NCBI GenBank assembly: GCA_022925895.1
Contig: JAKSYS010000002.1
Location: 419,310-483,309 of the forward strand
Reading direction: 5' to 3'
Origin: Fragilaria crotonensis
Lineage: Eukaryota > Bacillariophyta > Fragilariophyceae > Fragilariales > Fragilariaceae
DNA: 64,000 nt
In this document: piece by piece, positions 1 through 12,926 of the stretch
Layout of the letters: each line of letters starts with the position of its first letter
How positions within the stretch are numbered: position 1 is the stretch's first letter
Translations under genes and position numbers: made by a program
Notes under the pieces: model-generated
What the model saw: only the letters and a program-made list of their open reading frames with translations
Told to the model about the DNA's origin: nothing
The model's database searches: none

Positions 1-142
1 TCTTGACGAACCAAGATCTTCGAGTTAAGGTCCCATCTTGTAGTGAGCCTCCTTTTGCAATGCGCGATTCCAATGCTAGTGGGCCAAAGGCAACTGCTTG
101 TGAGAGTATGAGAAGAGCCGTCAGTCCTGCCAGCTTCTTCAT
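1..142 (-). CDS. 5' end of a plastid-targeted preprotein (partial, runs off left edge)
   Basis: The minus strand opens with ATG at 142 and stays open to the window edge (47 codons visible). The product starts MKKLAGLTALLILSQAVAFG: a short basic N-terminus, a hydrophobic core, then AVA/FGP. That is a signal-peptide cleavage site followed by Phe, the ASAFAP-type signal that sends diatom proteins into the plastid. The following residues are rich in Ser, Arg and Thr and poor in acidic residues, as in a transit peptide. The mature protein lies outside the window, so its function cannot be given. Targeting is inferred from the known diatom rule. Confidence 0.7.
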   Translation of the reverse strand, partial: MKKLAGLTALLILSQAVAFGPLALESRIAKGGSLQDGTLTRRSWFVK

Positions 143-695
143 TTCGTATGCATACACTACCAGTCCTTACAACAATGGCGAATGCGAGTGAGGTGAGATG
201 TTGATTGCATTAAAGATATCGTAGTAGATCTTAGGTTCAGTGGATTTTGGATATCGGCCGATGTACTGGTATTTCGAGCCTCACGCCTACTGTCGTTGGT
301 CAAAATTCTGTACAAGTACCTGGTACCAGTACTGTAGATCTACAGTACTTGTATTAGTGTGTACAGGCGTATACTGTACCTGGTAGGTGGTCGTCTTCCG
401 TCTGTCTGCTATGCCAACTGTCCCATCATTCACGTCGGAAGCAATTCAACGACTCACCGTAACGGTTCAACGCCTAGACTAGCGAGTCCTCGGCTCTACT
501 AGTAGAGAACAATAGACTCAATTGAACTCAAAGACTGTCTCTAGCATCCATATAGCAAACCTACAATAAGGTTGGAACATTCCTTCCAAGAATATCGTCA
601 ACACGCCGATACTGAGGCTAATATGAATCTATGCATGGAAATTACGACCCATCACCTTGAAATCAAGAATCAACGTGTCGATTCCAATTTTACTA
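143..695. other. Intergenic, between plastid preprotein start and LC8 3' end
   Basis: No open coding segment was recognised on either strand. The stretch holds several GTAC-centred words (around 311-380) that recur throughout the intergenic DNA of this window. It should contain the promoter of the leftward gene starting at 142. Confidence 0.5.
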
Positions 696-1235
<540 letters not shown>

Positions 1236-2157
1236 TGTCGATTACTAGAAAGAACGAAGTGCCGTCGACGCTCACGAGCTTCAGAACGATGGGGAAGGAA
1301 ACTTAAAGGAAGGGAACGACGTTCAACGAAACTAAATTAGGAATGTGATTCTCAAACCTCCTCGTACAACTGTACTTGTAGTACGAAGTACTCCGAGTAC
1401 ATAGTAAACCTCGATAGAGAGTTTTCGTAGGATAGTTCGATGGGGAGAGTCAACACGCAGAGTTCCGACCTTTCCTGGATGTTTTCGAAACCGATCTAAA
1501 GAGAGGCTATTTAAATTTGTATATTTATACAAAGTTGTCTAAAGTAAATAGTCATCTACGTCACTCAACGGATATGAGAGCGATTTCATGATAACTCGAT
1601 ATATACGGCGTCCCATCCATGCGATATGCACATACCTTGTACCTGGTATCATACCGGTACTTGTAGTGGAGTTGTAAGTCGTACTACGTTTATCGGTGTA
1701 GGTCTATGATATCTCTATTGGTGGCTGCTGGCTGATGTAAACTCGAGGCACCAGCCTTCGTGTGTTGAGAGCCCAGCACTCGGAGACTACCGCTGGTACA
1801 ATCTGGGTCATAAATAGCATAATCGGTCTATCGGTCGTATCATGCATGTAGCTCTTTCTCTTGTCTACTCCACATCCCAGTACCCAGTCGGCATTTTCTC
1901 ACCGTGCCTGTAGTGTTAATTCATGTCTGAATTTTAGACTATTACAGTGAACGCACTCGTACTGGTAGTACCATGCAGGGACAGGTCTGCTTCCGTCTCA
2001 ATTCTTAATCCCATCCCAGCGCCTTGACAAGGTCAAACCCATGAGAGCGATTTACTTGAAGTGGCATCATAGCACCTATGAGAATAGCATGTATTATCGC
2101 AAGGGGATCCTATTTGTAGTCAATCAGTAGCTGATGAAGCCTCAAGTTTTCTCCACA
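1236..2157. other. Intergenic, upstream of LC8 and downstream of RNA polymerase gene
   Basis: No gene could be supported. The region contains TACCAGGTA/GTACTTG-type palindromic words (for example 1636-1665). The LC8 promoter should lie just above 1235. A short minus-strand stretch near 2024-2120 reads open but has no start or partner exon. Confidence 0.45.
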
Positions 2158-5100
2158 CTACTGAAAAAAATATCGGGCTGATCGGACATCGCCCAAATTT
2201 AGGACACCTCGCTTCGGCAAGTCTGGAAACTTGACTGAAGGATACCGCATCTCCCAGCTTTCCTTCAGCTTCTCCAGCAAGGGATTCTCATAAAGTTCCA
2301 CAAAGCAATCGCGGAGTGCCTCATTCATTTCATCAACATCGCTAGGATGTGTCCAAAATGAGTCATGCACGGCGGAGAAACAAAGCCCACGGCGGTCCAT
2401 CTCCAAGGCGGTGAGAAGCATGTGCGACGAATCTAGGGAATGCACGTAGTTTGGAGGAAACGCCGTTGCCTGGCGTTGCTTGTGAATTGGCAAGTCGTCG
2501 GATTCGTCAACCAAGACGACAGTTTGCAGCAGGGTTACAATTGTATGAGGCTTGCTTCGACGATAGGGCTGCACAACCGGAACGCCGATTGGAGAGAGGA
2601 ATGCCACTGGTTGACCCTGCTTCGAAATCGCCTTCGCACATGCAGTAAGCCAGTTCATAGTTTGTCGAGCGCCAGAAAACAGTTGACCCATGACGTCCAT
2701 GGTGACTTGCGCAAGGTATCCGCACGATTGGCGGATATCATTTTGCATTTCATCGACGTCCATTCCTTGCTCCTCCAACTTCTCTTCAATCTTTTCTTGG
2801 ATTTGGTTTCGTGCTCCCATAAATGTGACTCCGTATACACTCGTCATTACAGTTCGTTTCACGACGCTTCTGTCAATTAGGCCATTCACCAGTTTAGCCG
2901 ATCGATTACGAGCAATCATCGCCTTCTCTTTCTTGGTTAAGTCATCTCTGGATTCGTCGATATCCAAATCGATGGCAGCCTCCGCGGCAACCTGTCGAAT
3001 GACTTCGTGCATGACCCCCGAGTATACATCTTGAGGCCTATCTTCGTTGCAAAGGTTGACAGCCCTTCCTCCAACGGCATCCCTTCCCAAGGCAGCATAA
3101 TGCTGCAATCCGTTGCAAGATCCATCCATATGAACAGGTAGAGAACACTCGTAAGATTCAGGGTCGCCAGAGTCAATAGCATTGACTATTTCGTGACATG
3201 CTGCCAATCCCTGAAAGGGGTCTTCCAAATTCATCCACCATTTGTTCTCCCCAAAAGGATCCTCAACAGACGCACGGATGTTCTCCATATTTTGGTCAGT
3301 GTAATCGGCTCGTTCATCAAATGTAATCTTATCTTTGCCGGCCAAGTTGGCTAGGTGCACCTTAAGCCAATACAGCCCCCGCTTTCCAAGTTTTTTCCCC
3401 TGTGCAAAAGTCAACATTCCTCGACAGAGATCGGACCCAACATTCGACAGATGCGGAGGCATGGGATAAACACGTCCACGAAAGTCCATGTTGTACGGAA
3501 AATATATCTTTTCAAAGTCCTTAAACTTGGCAGCCTGATCAAGCTTGAGGATGACTGAACATCGCAGAGATCGCAAATCATTATTTTTCTGAGTGAGACG
3601 ATTGTGTTTTGCGAGTGCTTCTTTGTAGGTCTTGTACTCATCAAACTGCCTCTTGAATGCCTCGCTTGTCTTGTCCAAAAAGAGTGTTGAGTTTGTTTCC
3701 GGTTTGATGGGAGCTGGTGGAACTTCTAAATCAACGCGTGAAGGAATGTCACCGATCGGTATACCGGAACGCCAACACTCCTCTGCCACTTTTAAAATCG
3801 TCTTGTTGATTTTCCACGGAACTTGACCCAAGACATTGAGCCCATCAAGAGCAGTTGACAAGTCCGCGTTCAACAAAGCTTCCTTTTGTGACAATGCGTT
3901 AGAACTACATTGCATTGTGCGGCTTCAATGCTTGCTGTTGTTTTACTTACTCGCTGAACCTTGGATCCGTGGGTTCGCATGACTTCGACCTTCAGCCACT
4001 TGTAGGAGCCTTCCGACGGACTCACCCAAGGCCGTGGAGGAACTATCATCGGGCTGTGGCGAGTCCACAGAGCCGATCGACCCATGATTGAATCCTCCAT
4101 GATCTGCTTGAGAAGGCTTTCTTGCATCAGGACCCAACCAACGAGCTTGTTGTTATGCCAAGCTTTATGATATGTAAACGCATTTTCTGGTTGTCCATGT
4201 AGTCCTGGGACAGTCGCTACTCGAACCAAAATTTCAAGCAGAGCCGCCCCTAACTGAACATGCTGAGTCACAGTCCATTCGTCAGTGCTCTCGATCATCG
4301 CTCGAGCGCGGCGATTTGTGTACCGAATGCGCTCTTTGCCTCGCTTGTTGGTGCGGTTCCGCGATATCTCCTCCACAAAGAGATGTCTGTGATGAGCGGT
4401 GTACATCCAACCAGATGAATCCGCGTCGTCGTCATCATCATCATCATCATCGTCACCAGTAGGAGACGAGTAGGCTAAGGACTCATCTTCCTTCACGTAA
4501 TCAGACAGTGCATCTAAAAAGGGATTGTCGTCCTCCAATGCTTGGCTCGCTCGCATTCGCTTTTCAATGGCTCTTTGAACATTAATCTCAGTCTCGATAA
4601 CAGCTCCAATATGTCGAGCAATCGAAGCCAGAGATACTCCGCAGTCTTTTACCTTACCCTGTACGAGACAATGCAGAATGGCTTCGTGTGACACCATAAT
4701 TGCAAGCTTTTCAGGCGACAGGGCGCAAAGGTGATGCCCATACGCATTCATGCTTTTTTTCTTCTTCATGCCCGACATGAATATTGCCTGTTCCTTCTGA
4801 AAAGCGTCCTTCAAGGGCTGAAACCATTCTAGGATTTGTCGCTGAACAACACCAATACTGCCATAATCTTGGCGGTCCCGTGCTGAATTAAGAATTTTTT
4901 GAAATCGCCGAGTGCTGTCCAGGTGTGCTTCGCACTCAAGCCAATCTTGCAAAGCTTCGAGTGATTCCGGCCGGTTTTCTGGATCGAAACCAGCCATTAC
5001 TTCGGGAAATGCAAGATATTTGAGCGTTTGATCCTTCTGCTGCTGCTGCTTGTCCAGCAAAGCTGTGTCCCAGATACTGGATGCACCCTGATTTGTTTCG

Positions 5101-5363
5101 AGCAGGGAAGCGGATGTATCCCTCACAGCAAGCTCCTGCGAATGAGATGCGACAAACATTATCAAGTCCTCGTCATCTTCGTTATCCTGTAATAAGGAAG
5201 CTGCAGGAGAATGTAACGACGACGTTGTGTGGAGTGGACGGTTGGAGGACGACGAGGACTCTCGAAGGAACTGAGCAGCGGGACTTCTCCATGCTCTTGC
5301 TCGAATTCGCCGCTCCATTATCTTCATGCCATAAGAGGCGATCATATGATAACGCGATGGCAT
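2158..5363 (-). CDS. RPOT: Mitochondrial T7-type DNA-directed RNA polymerase
   Basis: Exon 1 is 3951-5363 (471 codons) and exon 2 is 2158-3882 (574 codons plus TAG). A 68-bp phase-0 intron (3883-3950, GTAAGT...AAAAG) joins MRTHGSKVQR to EALLNAD, which restores the family's continuous sequence in this block; total about 1045 residues. It is the single-subunit phage-like polymerase that transcribes organelle DNA. Visible palm motifs are FPYNMDFRGR (about 602), DGSCNGLQHY with the first catalytic Asp (about 725), KRTVMTSVYG O-helix (about 812) and HDSFWTHPSD with the second catalytic Asp (about 975). The N-terminus is basic, with Arg/Ser-rich residues and no signal-peptide core, fitting a mitochondrial presequence. 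A run of about ten Asp lies near residue 308. The C-terminus ends in the family's aromatic tail (RYFFQ). The intron boundary is inferred; the rest is plain. Confidence 0.95.
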
Positions 5364-5811
5364 GGTTGTAATTGAACGATTATGAAGCAGAAGTCAACTG
5401 TAGACCACGATGAACTCGATTGATTCAGGTATTTGATCTCGATTTTACTGACACAAACCTATTGCCGAAGGTTTTTCTGCAATAGCAACTGGTAATGTTT
5501 TATACGGATATATTTTTGGTGCACCCTCTCTCTTGTGGTCGATTCCGTACGGGTGGCTTGCATTGGAGCCAGCCGTGACGCCTGACGCAGAGACGCGCGC
5601 TGTTACTTTGAACCAGCAGCACACCTACCGTAGTACATAGTACCGTTCATCGCTACAGTAGTTTACTGATACAGTGTACTCGGAGAACGTTGCAACTATA
5701 TGAAATGCTCCCATGCCTCAAGTGGATCAAATCTGAAAAGTCGTCGATGTGTGCTGCTTGAATCACTATTGATACAGTTTCTGGAAAAGACTTAAGGGGA
5801 CACGAAGGTCC
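5364..5811. other. Intergenic, promoter side of RNA polymerase gene
   Basis: No coding potential was seen. GTAC-containing words cluster at 5630-5690. It separates the polymerase start at 5363 from the 3' end of the large membrane-protein gene. Confidence 0.5.
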
Positions 5812-8800
5812 TTATATTCTCATGTGGGATTGTTGCTGCTTGCCGCGAATCGCAACGATGTGATACATTCCACCCACCATTCCCAAGATAGACGCCGCGA
5901 AAAGCGGTGGCAAACTTCGGCACAGAACTAGAGGCAACCCGTTAAGCGGCACGGATAGGGCCCAAGCAGCAGTAGTGGGGATTCCCCATGAGTATAGGAT
6001 GAATCCATATAGACTCGGAAGTGTCGCCGCAAGACCAACGACGTACAACAGGGGTGTCCACGGGCTGGGAGATGTCCAGAAGGAAGACCCAGAAAGGGCT
6101 GCTGCCGTACGAACTGCGTCTCCAATTATGTTGTTTTGCCTTGCCAAGGACGCAAGATCATCGGCACCTGTACTGCTGCCGTAGATTGAATCGAACACCG
6201 CCTGACTGCTTGCTGCAGAAAATAAGCCACGAAATAGAATTGCATAAACACATGCACCCACTAACACGACAATGGTGGCCGTTATGGATGGTGCAAAGCG
6301 ATTGTTGTCACTCAGGGATGGTATGTTGGTACACATCCAAGTCGTGGTCGTCGAGTCATTAGCAACAGAAAGTCGATTGGTTCCACGACCTCTGCTTCCT
6401 TTCGACAAATCCTGTTCGAGCCAAAGCAGGATCAATGAGACGACTATGGTGCCAAGGATTGACGCAGGGACCCCAAAAAGCGTAGTGAGCTCGAAGCCAA
6501 CATCCATCCCGGCCACACCGTATCGACCATAGAGTATCGTAATCCAACACGCCCAAGACAACAAGCAGCTGGAGTTTCCTAAGCCCCGCGTCTTAACGTT
6601 CTTCGTGCCCCTTGAACGAAGGGTTGTGCAGATTCCAAGAGTAATAATACCACAAACAGCGAGGTATGTGGAGAGCCAACCTCCCTGTCCAAAAGGATGC
6701 GCGACATTCTTCGCCAATTGCGACAAGCCCGCAGTGACCAAGAAGACTGGAAAAGCGCCAATCCAAACTTTCAGAACCTGTTCGGCTTCTTCAAAGTCGT
6801 TCAGGTCTAACATGTAGCTCAAAACACCTCCAACCGTTCCGAAGAAGCACATGGCCATGCACGCAGTGGCTGTGAAGAATATAGGGAGGAAGGCTTCGTC
6901 ACCCATACATTCAAGAGAGATGAACCATGCAATGCCACATCCAAATAAAATGGAGAAGATCATAGTACGGAACAAAAGAAACCGATCAGTCCTCCCCTTG
7001 TCAGCCTTGTCTGTCAGGTCGAGGGGGCCTGTAATCGCAAGCAGTGTGGCCAGTGCTGCGGCCAAAAGTCCCCAACCTCCGGCATGACTACCACGCCCAC
7101 TTTTTGGACTTGCACTCGAGAACGAGGCAAAAGGGTTCAGCTCGATGGCAGCACTGTGACGCCCGCCATGTACCCACTGCGGTATTGTTGGAGCTGTAAG
7201 AGCAACACCCAGACCCATCAAAAATGAAATGGCAGCAGTCTTTTTCCATGTTTCACCTCCTCCATCAGGCAGCACATGGTTGACAGCGGAGAGAAGTGAG
7301 AGTCCCCACAGTGAACACACCCATCCAAACGTTTCCGAGGCAGCAGGATTCGTTACATAATAGGCTCCGAAATGCCCGGATAACACTCCAACGAGAGGTT
7401 GAAGAATCCATGGAATGCAAGCGATGAGTGTCAGAGGTAGTATAAAGAGCCCGTATGCTATGATCGTGCGGTTTACTCTCGTGGGCAAGCTGATTCCTTG
7501 CCCAGAACCCTGCCGAGATCCCGAAAGCTTGAAATGCACGGGAGAAAGGAATGCCCGTGGTGCCATCATTGTGAACAACAACAACACTGCAGCGACAACT
7601 CGCATAAGGAGAGAAAGAGCGGGGTCTTGTTTGTCGCTAAGAGCCTTCTTGCCCAGTTGCATATCGATGAAGATTGCCACAGCCTTGCCCAAGGCGACGG
7701 AAAGAATCGGTACGGCAGTTCGAGGAGTGATAATCTTGTACTGGTGCAAGACAAAACAAATCGCCGCAATCGTTGCGCTTGAAGCGTACGCCAAGAATGG
7801 CTTGTAGAGAAAGGCTTCCTCCTCTGAGTGTTCGAGTGCTTCAATGCCCAATAGGTCTTTGAATGGGAGCGGATACTCAATTAGAACACATTCAATAATA
7901 GTTTCCAAAGAAGAATAGATGAGGAGAAATAAGCCGCACACATCCATTCGACGTAGGAGCGTATGCCCCACTCCTCCACTAGATCGAACGGCAAGACCCA
8001 TGACCATGAAAACAAGGAGAGAAACCGCTACATTCGCCATGCCAAACCGGAACAGACTCATTTCGAGGCCGAAGATAATCTGCATTTTCACTTCAATCCC
8101 AGCGTAGCGATAGCTCCATAGGACCAAGAACGTGGAATGCACGACAAAGAGCAGCATAGCAAGGTAACGAAGCATGCGAGTGCTGAGCCAAATGACCATG
8201 CCCAAGACCGCCAAGATGGGTAATGGAGTCAAGCTCCACGGCATACCAACTGCTTTGCCAACCAACATTCCAGTGATGGCTAAGGAGAGCTGGACTATGT
8301 CATCCTGATATTCTCCAAACAAAGGCTCACCGGTGACAGCAGACTTTCGCCCGGCCACCCATCCCGCAAAAAGAGCAGCAACGACAGAACCGGTCAGCAT
8401 GGCACTGACCAACCCAGTGTCAGGCAAATTGTGACCGCGAAAATTGTATGCAAGCGTCCGACAAAGAGGTATGAGGTACTCATACTCCAGCGCCAACGAT
8501 GCAATCACCGAAACGACCATTGGCACGAGAGCGCCTCGAAGTGTGCTGGAGGAGGAGGATCCAAAAAGAAGCGACACGCGGTACGGGCTCGAAACAACTT
8601 GGTTCCATCGCAACATGTGAATCATGTACAGCAGTAAGTAAGGCACAGCCCAAACAAGGATCAAATCCAACCAGACATCCACAAAGGAAGCGTTCGAAAT
8701 AATTCGCTGGTAGAAGGCGGAGGTAAACATGAGAGGAGGTCCCAAGAGCAATATTGCTATGTGCAACTTCATAGCTGGCCCTCGAATGATAAAGTCATTC

Positions 8801-9669
8801 GATTCGTCCTGATCGTTGCGCCGTTTTGCAGATCCCAAGGAGAGCATGGCAGCTACAATTAACACTGCGAATGCATGCGGTAATATTGTGATACTCGCAT
8901 CTGCCCCACGATAATCTATGAAAAGCGGCAAACACTGTTGTAGGGTGATTACCACTGAGAGCGGCACCAAAACGGAGTGCAGGGCATCCTGGACTATGCG
9001 GGCTGCTACTGACGTATCCCTGTACAACCACTGAGCCTGAAGTGTGCCCCAACATGCCTTTTTTGGTTGGAGCATTTGATCAAAGTGTGTGAGTACATAG
9101 ATGTAGTTTCAAGGCTCATATAACCCTCAGGCCAACTGGACTTCGAAATCGCTTACCAGACAACCGAACAGAAGACATTCACAAAACAGTTTCGTGACAA
9201 CAACAAGCATGTTTGTTCCAGCAGCCTCCTGATCAGGCACACCCAAAAGTGAAGTCCCTGCATGCACCACCGACAATACAACCGTGCTCATCCATAGTAT
9301 CACCAAATAGAATTCGCGGAAGTCGGCCAAGTCAACCGCATATACCAAAAGAGCAAGGTAGAGAAAGGTTTGCAGAGGGATTGAAGAGGGATGATTCCAG
9401 AGCGTCAAGAAAAGTGGAGGAAGGATAAATAGCGCTACCAACCGATTGTGTGCATATTTAGCGTTGTCATGATCTTGCGTCGGCTTGGTGACAGTCACGT
9501 TAGAATAGGTCGTTTGTGCCTCCAAATAAGGAGATTGGCGTCGACGCTGATGTTGCACTGGAGTGACACGAGTGGGATGAACAGCGCCAAAGGGCTCGCT
9601 CGATACTGGATATTGAGTCGGCTGCGCAGAAGCAGCTGGGGCGGGGTAAGGAAATTGGCCATGCATCAT
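5812..9669 (-). CDS. Very large polytopic membrane protein, function unknown
   Basis: I read this as one gene of two exons: 9157-9669 (171 codons) and 5812-9036 (1074 codons plus TAA). The intron is 9037-9156 (120 bp, phase 0, CTG/GTAAGC...CTTCAG/GCT). Total is about 1245 residues. The alternative is two separate genes of 180 and 1087 residues only 51 bp apart, which leaves no room for a promoter between them. The first 85 residues are Pro/Gln-rich and probably cytosolic. From there the protein is a succession of roughly 25 or more hydrophobic segments separated by short loops, with no catalytic motif, ATP site or known transporter signature that I can recognise. It probably resides in an internal membrane or the plasma membrane. 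The number of segments is an estimate by eye. Confidence 0.7.
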
Positions 9670-10261
9670 CCAGCTTATGGGAACGGTGATTGTGATGATC
9701 GGGTTGATGGATCAACTGTTTTCAATCTCTCTCCCACACAGTGAAGTTTTAGGAGAAAGCAAAGCTATTGCGGTCAGATAACCTAAGCAATGCTCCGTTC
9801 TATTGGTGTATGCTTTTCGGACTTCGAAAGGAAGGACGCCGTGGGACGTGGGATCAGTGTCGATGTGTCGATGGCTTCTTGACAGTTTTATAGATGTTGG
9901 AAGAGATCGCCGTCACTCGGAAAGATTCGATGAAGCATGAAGTTCCTGATTCCAGGAAGTACTGTACTGTCGTACTCGAAGGACTGCCTGTCTGCTTCGC
10001 CTTTTCTGGGCACTCGTAAATAAAAGAAACTAGTGGGTTCCTCACAACTGATCGGAGTATGTACGATACATTCTGGTGTTCTACAGTGTATTCATATAGC
10101 ATTTGCGAAGCAACCTGTTTACAAAGAATTCAATGAGTATTCCGTCCAGTAACTTTGAATACGTACAGTACAGTACTACAGTAAGGTAGGACACTGTCGT
10201 TCCAACATAAACTACTGTCGATTTATGTACTGTAGACTTGTAGTACATGTGATCCACGTAA

Positions 10262-10294
10262 CAGTACACCAGTACCCCAGAGTGGTCATACTCC

Positions 10295-10297
<3 letters not shown>
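10262..10297 (-). repeat. Interspersed repeat block, copy 1
   Basis: Read on the minus strand this block contains GTTACGGAGTATGACCACTC followed by TGGGGTACTGG. The same sequence occurs on the plus strand near 23797-23827, and a diverged third version near 23892-23922. In copies 1 and 2 the block abuts a CA/GT microsatellite. It is probably one end of an old transposable element family. Confidence 0.6.

Positions 10298-10333
<36 letters not shown>
10298..10333. repeat. (AC)18 microsatellite
   Basis: A pure AC dinucleotide tract of 36 bp. It directly adjoins the interspersed block at 10262-10297. Confidence 0.97.
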
Positions 10334-10335
<2 letters not shown>

Positions 10336-11364
10336 CAAATTTAAAAAGGAGTAGGATAATAACAGTTCTACTGTACCGGTACCAGGTACAACAGCAAGTA
10401 CGAGTAAATATGTCTTTCTACTCGGAGACTCGGAGCTCGGAGCACCCACATTCGGAGCTCCTCAAAAATGTCTTTGGTACTGTACGCTGTAAGCTTGCTA
10501 CGCGAACTACCAGTACCAGGTACTTGAAAAATCCAGTGCAATGACATGCACGAATACGCATCTACCGAAGTACAATACTCCCGTACTACAGTACAACTCA
10601 ATAGCTGTGTAGTAGGAGTGTTCCCTTATCTTTTTATGCCGTATTGAATTGTACTCCGGAGTACAACTCCGAGTATAGCGTATAGCATGTGTATTTTATT
10701 TCTATCTGCTTCCAACTGCGAGTAGCACGACAGTAATCCTGCAGCACTGGTAGACCATATTTACAGCATCGACCTCCGGCGCAGTCTACAAGGTACTGTA
10801 CACAACGAACTCCGACTTCTTGTATGCATACGGCTAACTAATAAGGCCTACCCAGTCGTGACAATCGTGGGCGTCGGGACTCGGGAGTAAGGCGGGATCC
10901 ACTGTCCTATCAGAGGTATAGGTGGAGTAGTCTGTTTCAATACAAGATGACAGATTCGAGACAGCCCTCAGCCATGGCTTAAACGGGAGATGATGGAGAG
11001 CACTTTCAATTTCACCAAGCATAGCTTGCAACTCCAATGTATTTCCTAACACAAACATGAGAATGCCACACATTCTCGATCCCCAGCAAGACCCTAGTCG
11101 TGCTCTCCATCACGCTTGTAGATGTTGAGCTAACTGCTGCTGTAGTAGTGTCGTGTACTCCGACTACCGATCGTTGAAAACTGCTGGGCAAGTACGCATC
11201 ATGTGAAAGTTTGGCAAAGGTTACCAAATCAGCATCCGTAGAATACGTTCATATTGATGGGGCAAGAAATGAATGCCAGCGTTGTATCGACTCCAGCTTT
11301 GTTCTCGAATGAGCGAAGAGGCGAGGTTGAACCCCCACAAGCTGCAGATTCCTCCAAATCGCTT

Positions 11365-12819
11365 CTATCGAAATTGTCCTTGATAACCAGAGGGATTTGA
11401 CCCGAAGGAAGCGCTTGAGCTGAGCTCGGTATCAACGTTACTGGAACGCGTCGCATCAGGGTCGTCATTCTCCTCCTCCCAGGGGCGCGGTGGCTCAGGG
11501 AACATCATATCTGGCGTAAATGAGTTATGGATATGATGTTTGAAAATGGCATTGAAAAACTTCTTCAACTCCTTCTTTTCTGGCTTGGGAGATGAAGGCG
11601 TTCCTTGTAGAAACCGGTCAGCACCTCTTTCAGAATACCCACGCCGCATTGACGTTTCGGTTTTGTCAAATCGATTGTTGTGTCCAGCCACAACTGGCGA
11701 TCCAACTGTGTGCCGGCTTGTTCTGGAAATAGGTGAAACTGGATCCTGGTATGGTCGATGGAGGGAAGACTGTGCTCGTGATCGCACACCACTTGTTGCT
11801 GTGCTTCCGGACGTTTGTGATCGGCCAGATGTTGGCGAAAGTTGCTCCTCGGATAGTCTCTGGATCATTGGCAGCGTCCGCAACCGCGCTCCGCTCCCTG
11901 CGGAGCCTCCGGATGTTTGTGATCGCGCCGAAGAAGCCGACAACGACCAGCCGGAGGCAACAGTAATACTTGAATTTGGGATGTTGTCCTCACCGGATGC
12001 GATCGTATGCTGCGCACTTCCGTATGCGTCCGTGGGAGCAAGACCAAATACACTGGGGTTAGAAGATCTAGAAAGTGACGGTTGGGTATTATTTCCTCGT
12101 CGAGTAGGCATTGGCCTTTCTCCCTGGAGGATAGTTGGGGCTGACCTCACAGTCAGAAGGTCTTGGTCTCCGCTAAACCCGCCTTCCGGGAGAGGCATCA
12201 AACATAAGACAGTCCCTGACTTCTTCCTTCTTCGACTCGAAGGCTTGGAAGAAGGATGGTTCCGGTCCATCTGTGTCGTAGGCATGGGCTCTTCGGCAAG
12301 TGATGAAGAATGGATGAGTTCTAAGCCGACGACTCCAGGAGGTGGGTCAGAACATCGAACGTTGACCGTGTTCACCATAGTCACCAGAGATTTCTTCGTT
12401 TCAACCTCAAGGGAATTCAATCCAAACTGATCCAACGCGTCTCGCAATCTATGGTGAAATCCCTTGGGTTCATCCTCACTATGTGATATTGCCGCAGAAA
12501 TTATCGAGGGATTGAACTGCAAAAAGGCTGAACTCATCCCTCTCGACGACTCCGAATCTAGGCCCGGCGTCTTGATCCCCGTTATTCCATCGTAAGCATC
12601 ATAAGCAGCATGCGACGAGTCTCTCGTTTGCACCTGAGTCGATGTCTCTGAATATGCCCTGTCCACCACCTTCCGAAGTTCGACGGCACTAAGATTGTAA
12701 CTCTGGGGCAAATTGGAACGATACGACGCAGCACTGCCTTGTCCGATCCCGTCGTTTGTCTTAACGGGCGACAAGGGAAAAGAAAAGCTGTGTTCCACAG
12801 GCTGCGTCATCGTTCGCAT
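11365..12819 (-). CDS. Ser-rich, largely disordered protein of unknown function
   Basis: A single open frame of 484 codons beginning ATG at 12819. Composition is dominated by Ser, Thr, Pro, Gly and Arg, which suggests an intrinsically disordered protein. Short order-promoting patches are a helical stretch near residues 125-150 (HHRLRDALDQFGLNSLEVE) and one near 415-440 (KKELKKFFNAIFKHHIHN). A repeated SARSQTSGGSAGSGARLR / SGRSQTSGSTATSGVRSR pair around 295-350 looks like an internal duplication. There are many SP/TP sites, so proline-directed phosphorylation is plausible. No signal peptide or membrane segment is seen. I do not recognise a family. Length and clean start make it a likely real gene. 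Confidence 0.7.
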   Translation of the reverse strand: MRTMTQPVEHSFSFPLSPVKTNDGIGQGSAASYRSNLPQSYNLSAVELRKVVDRAYSETSTQVQTRDSSHAAYDAYDGITGIKTPGLDSESSRGMSSAFLQFNPSIISAAISHSEDEPKGFHHRLRDALDQFGLNSLEVETKKSLVTMVNTVNVRCSDPPPGVVGLELIHSSSLAEEPMPTTQMDRNHPSSKPSSRRRKKSGTVLCLMPLPEGGFSGDQDLLTVRSAPTILQGERPMPTRRGNNTQPSLSRSSNPSVFGLAPTDAYGSAQHTIASGEDNIPNSSITVASGWSLSASSARSQTSGGSAGSGARLRTLPMIQRLSEEQLSPTSGRSQTSGSTATSGVRSRAQSSLHRPYQDPVSPISRTSRHTVGSPVVAGHNNRFDKTETSMRRGYSERGADRFLQGTPSSPKPEKKELKKFFNAIFKHHIHNSFTPDMMFPEPPRPWEEENDDPDATRSSNVDTELSSSASFGSNPSGYQGQFR

Positions 12820-12926
12820 CGGATCACCCTTTGCGTGGATGACGGGTCGAGATTGTGACTGTAGGTACTAGAGTGGGGAGTATGAAAGGTAATACTGCTT
12901 TTGGTCAAATTGAGTTGAACATAAAT

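Larger units (their letters stand above)
9670..11364. other. Long intergenic region with microsatellite and palindromic words
   Basis: It contains an (AC)18 tract, a 35-bp block shared with 23.8 kb, and dense GTAC-centred palindromes (10140-10210, 10370-10400, 10500-10600). A minus-strand open stretch at 10834-11073 (79 codons) has no recognisable homology or supporting context, so it is not called as a gene. Confidence 0.5.

Noticed and set aside
2024-2120. Minus-strand open stretch ending ...HGFDLVKALGWD-stop after an AG acceptor-like site
   Set aside because: No start, no upstream exon, and the RNA polymerase gene already ends with its conserved C-terminus at 2158; probably 3' UTR or chance.
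11540-12430. 296-codon plus-strand ORF opposite the Ser-rich gene
   Set aside because: It is the antisense shadow of a longer, better-started frame; its Arg/Ser/Val-rich composition follows from the complementary codons.
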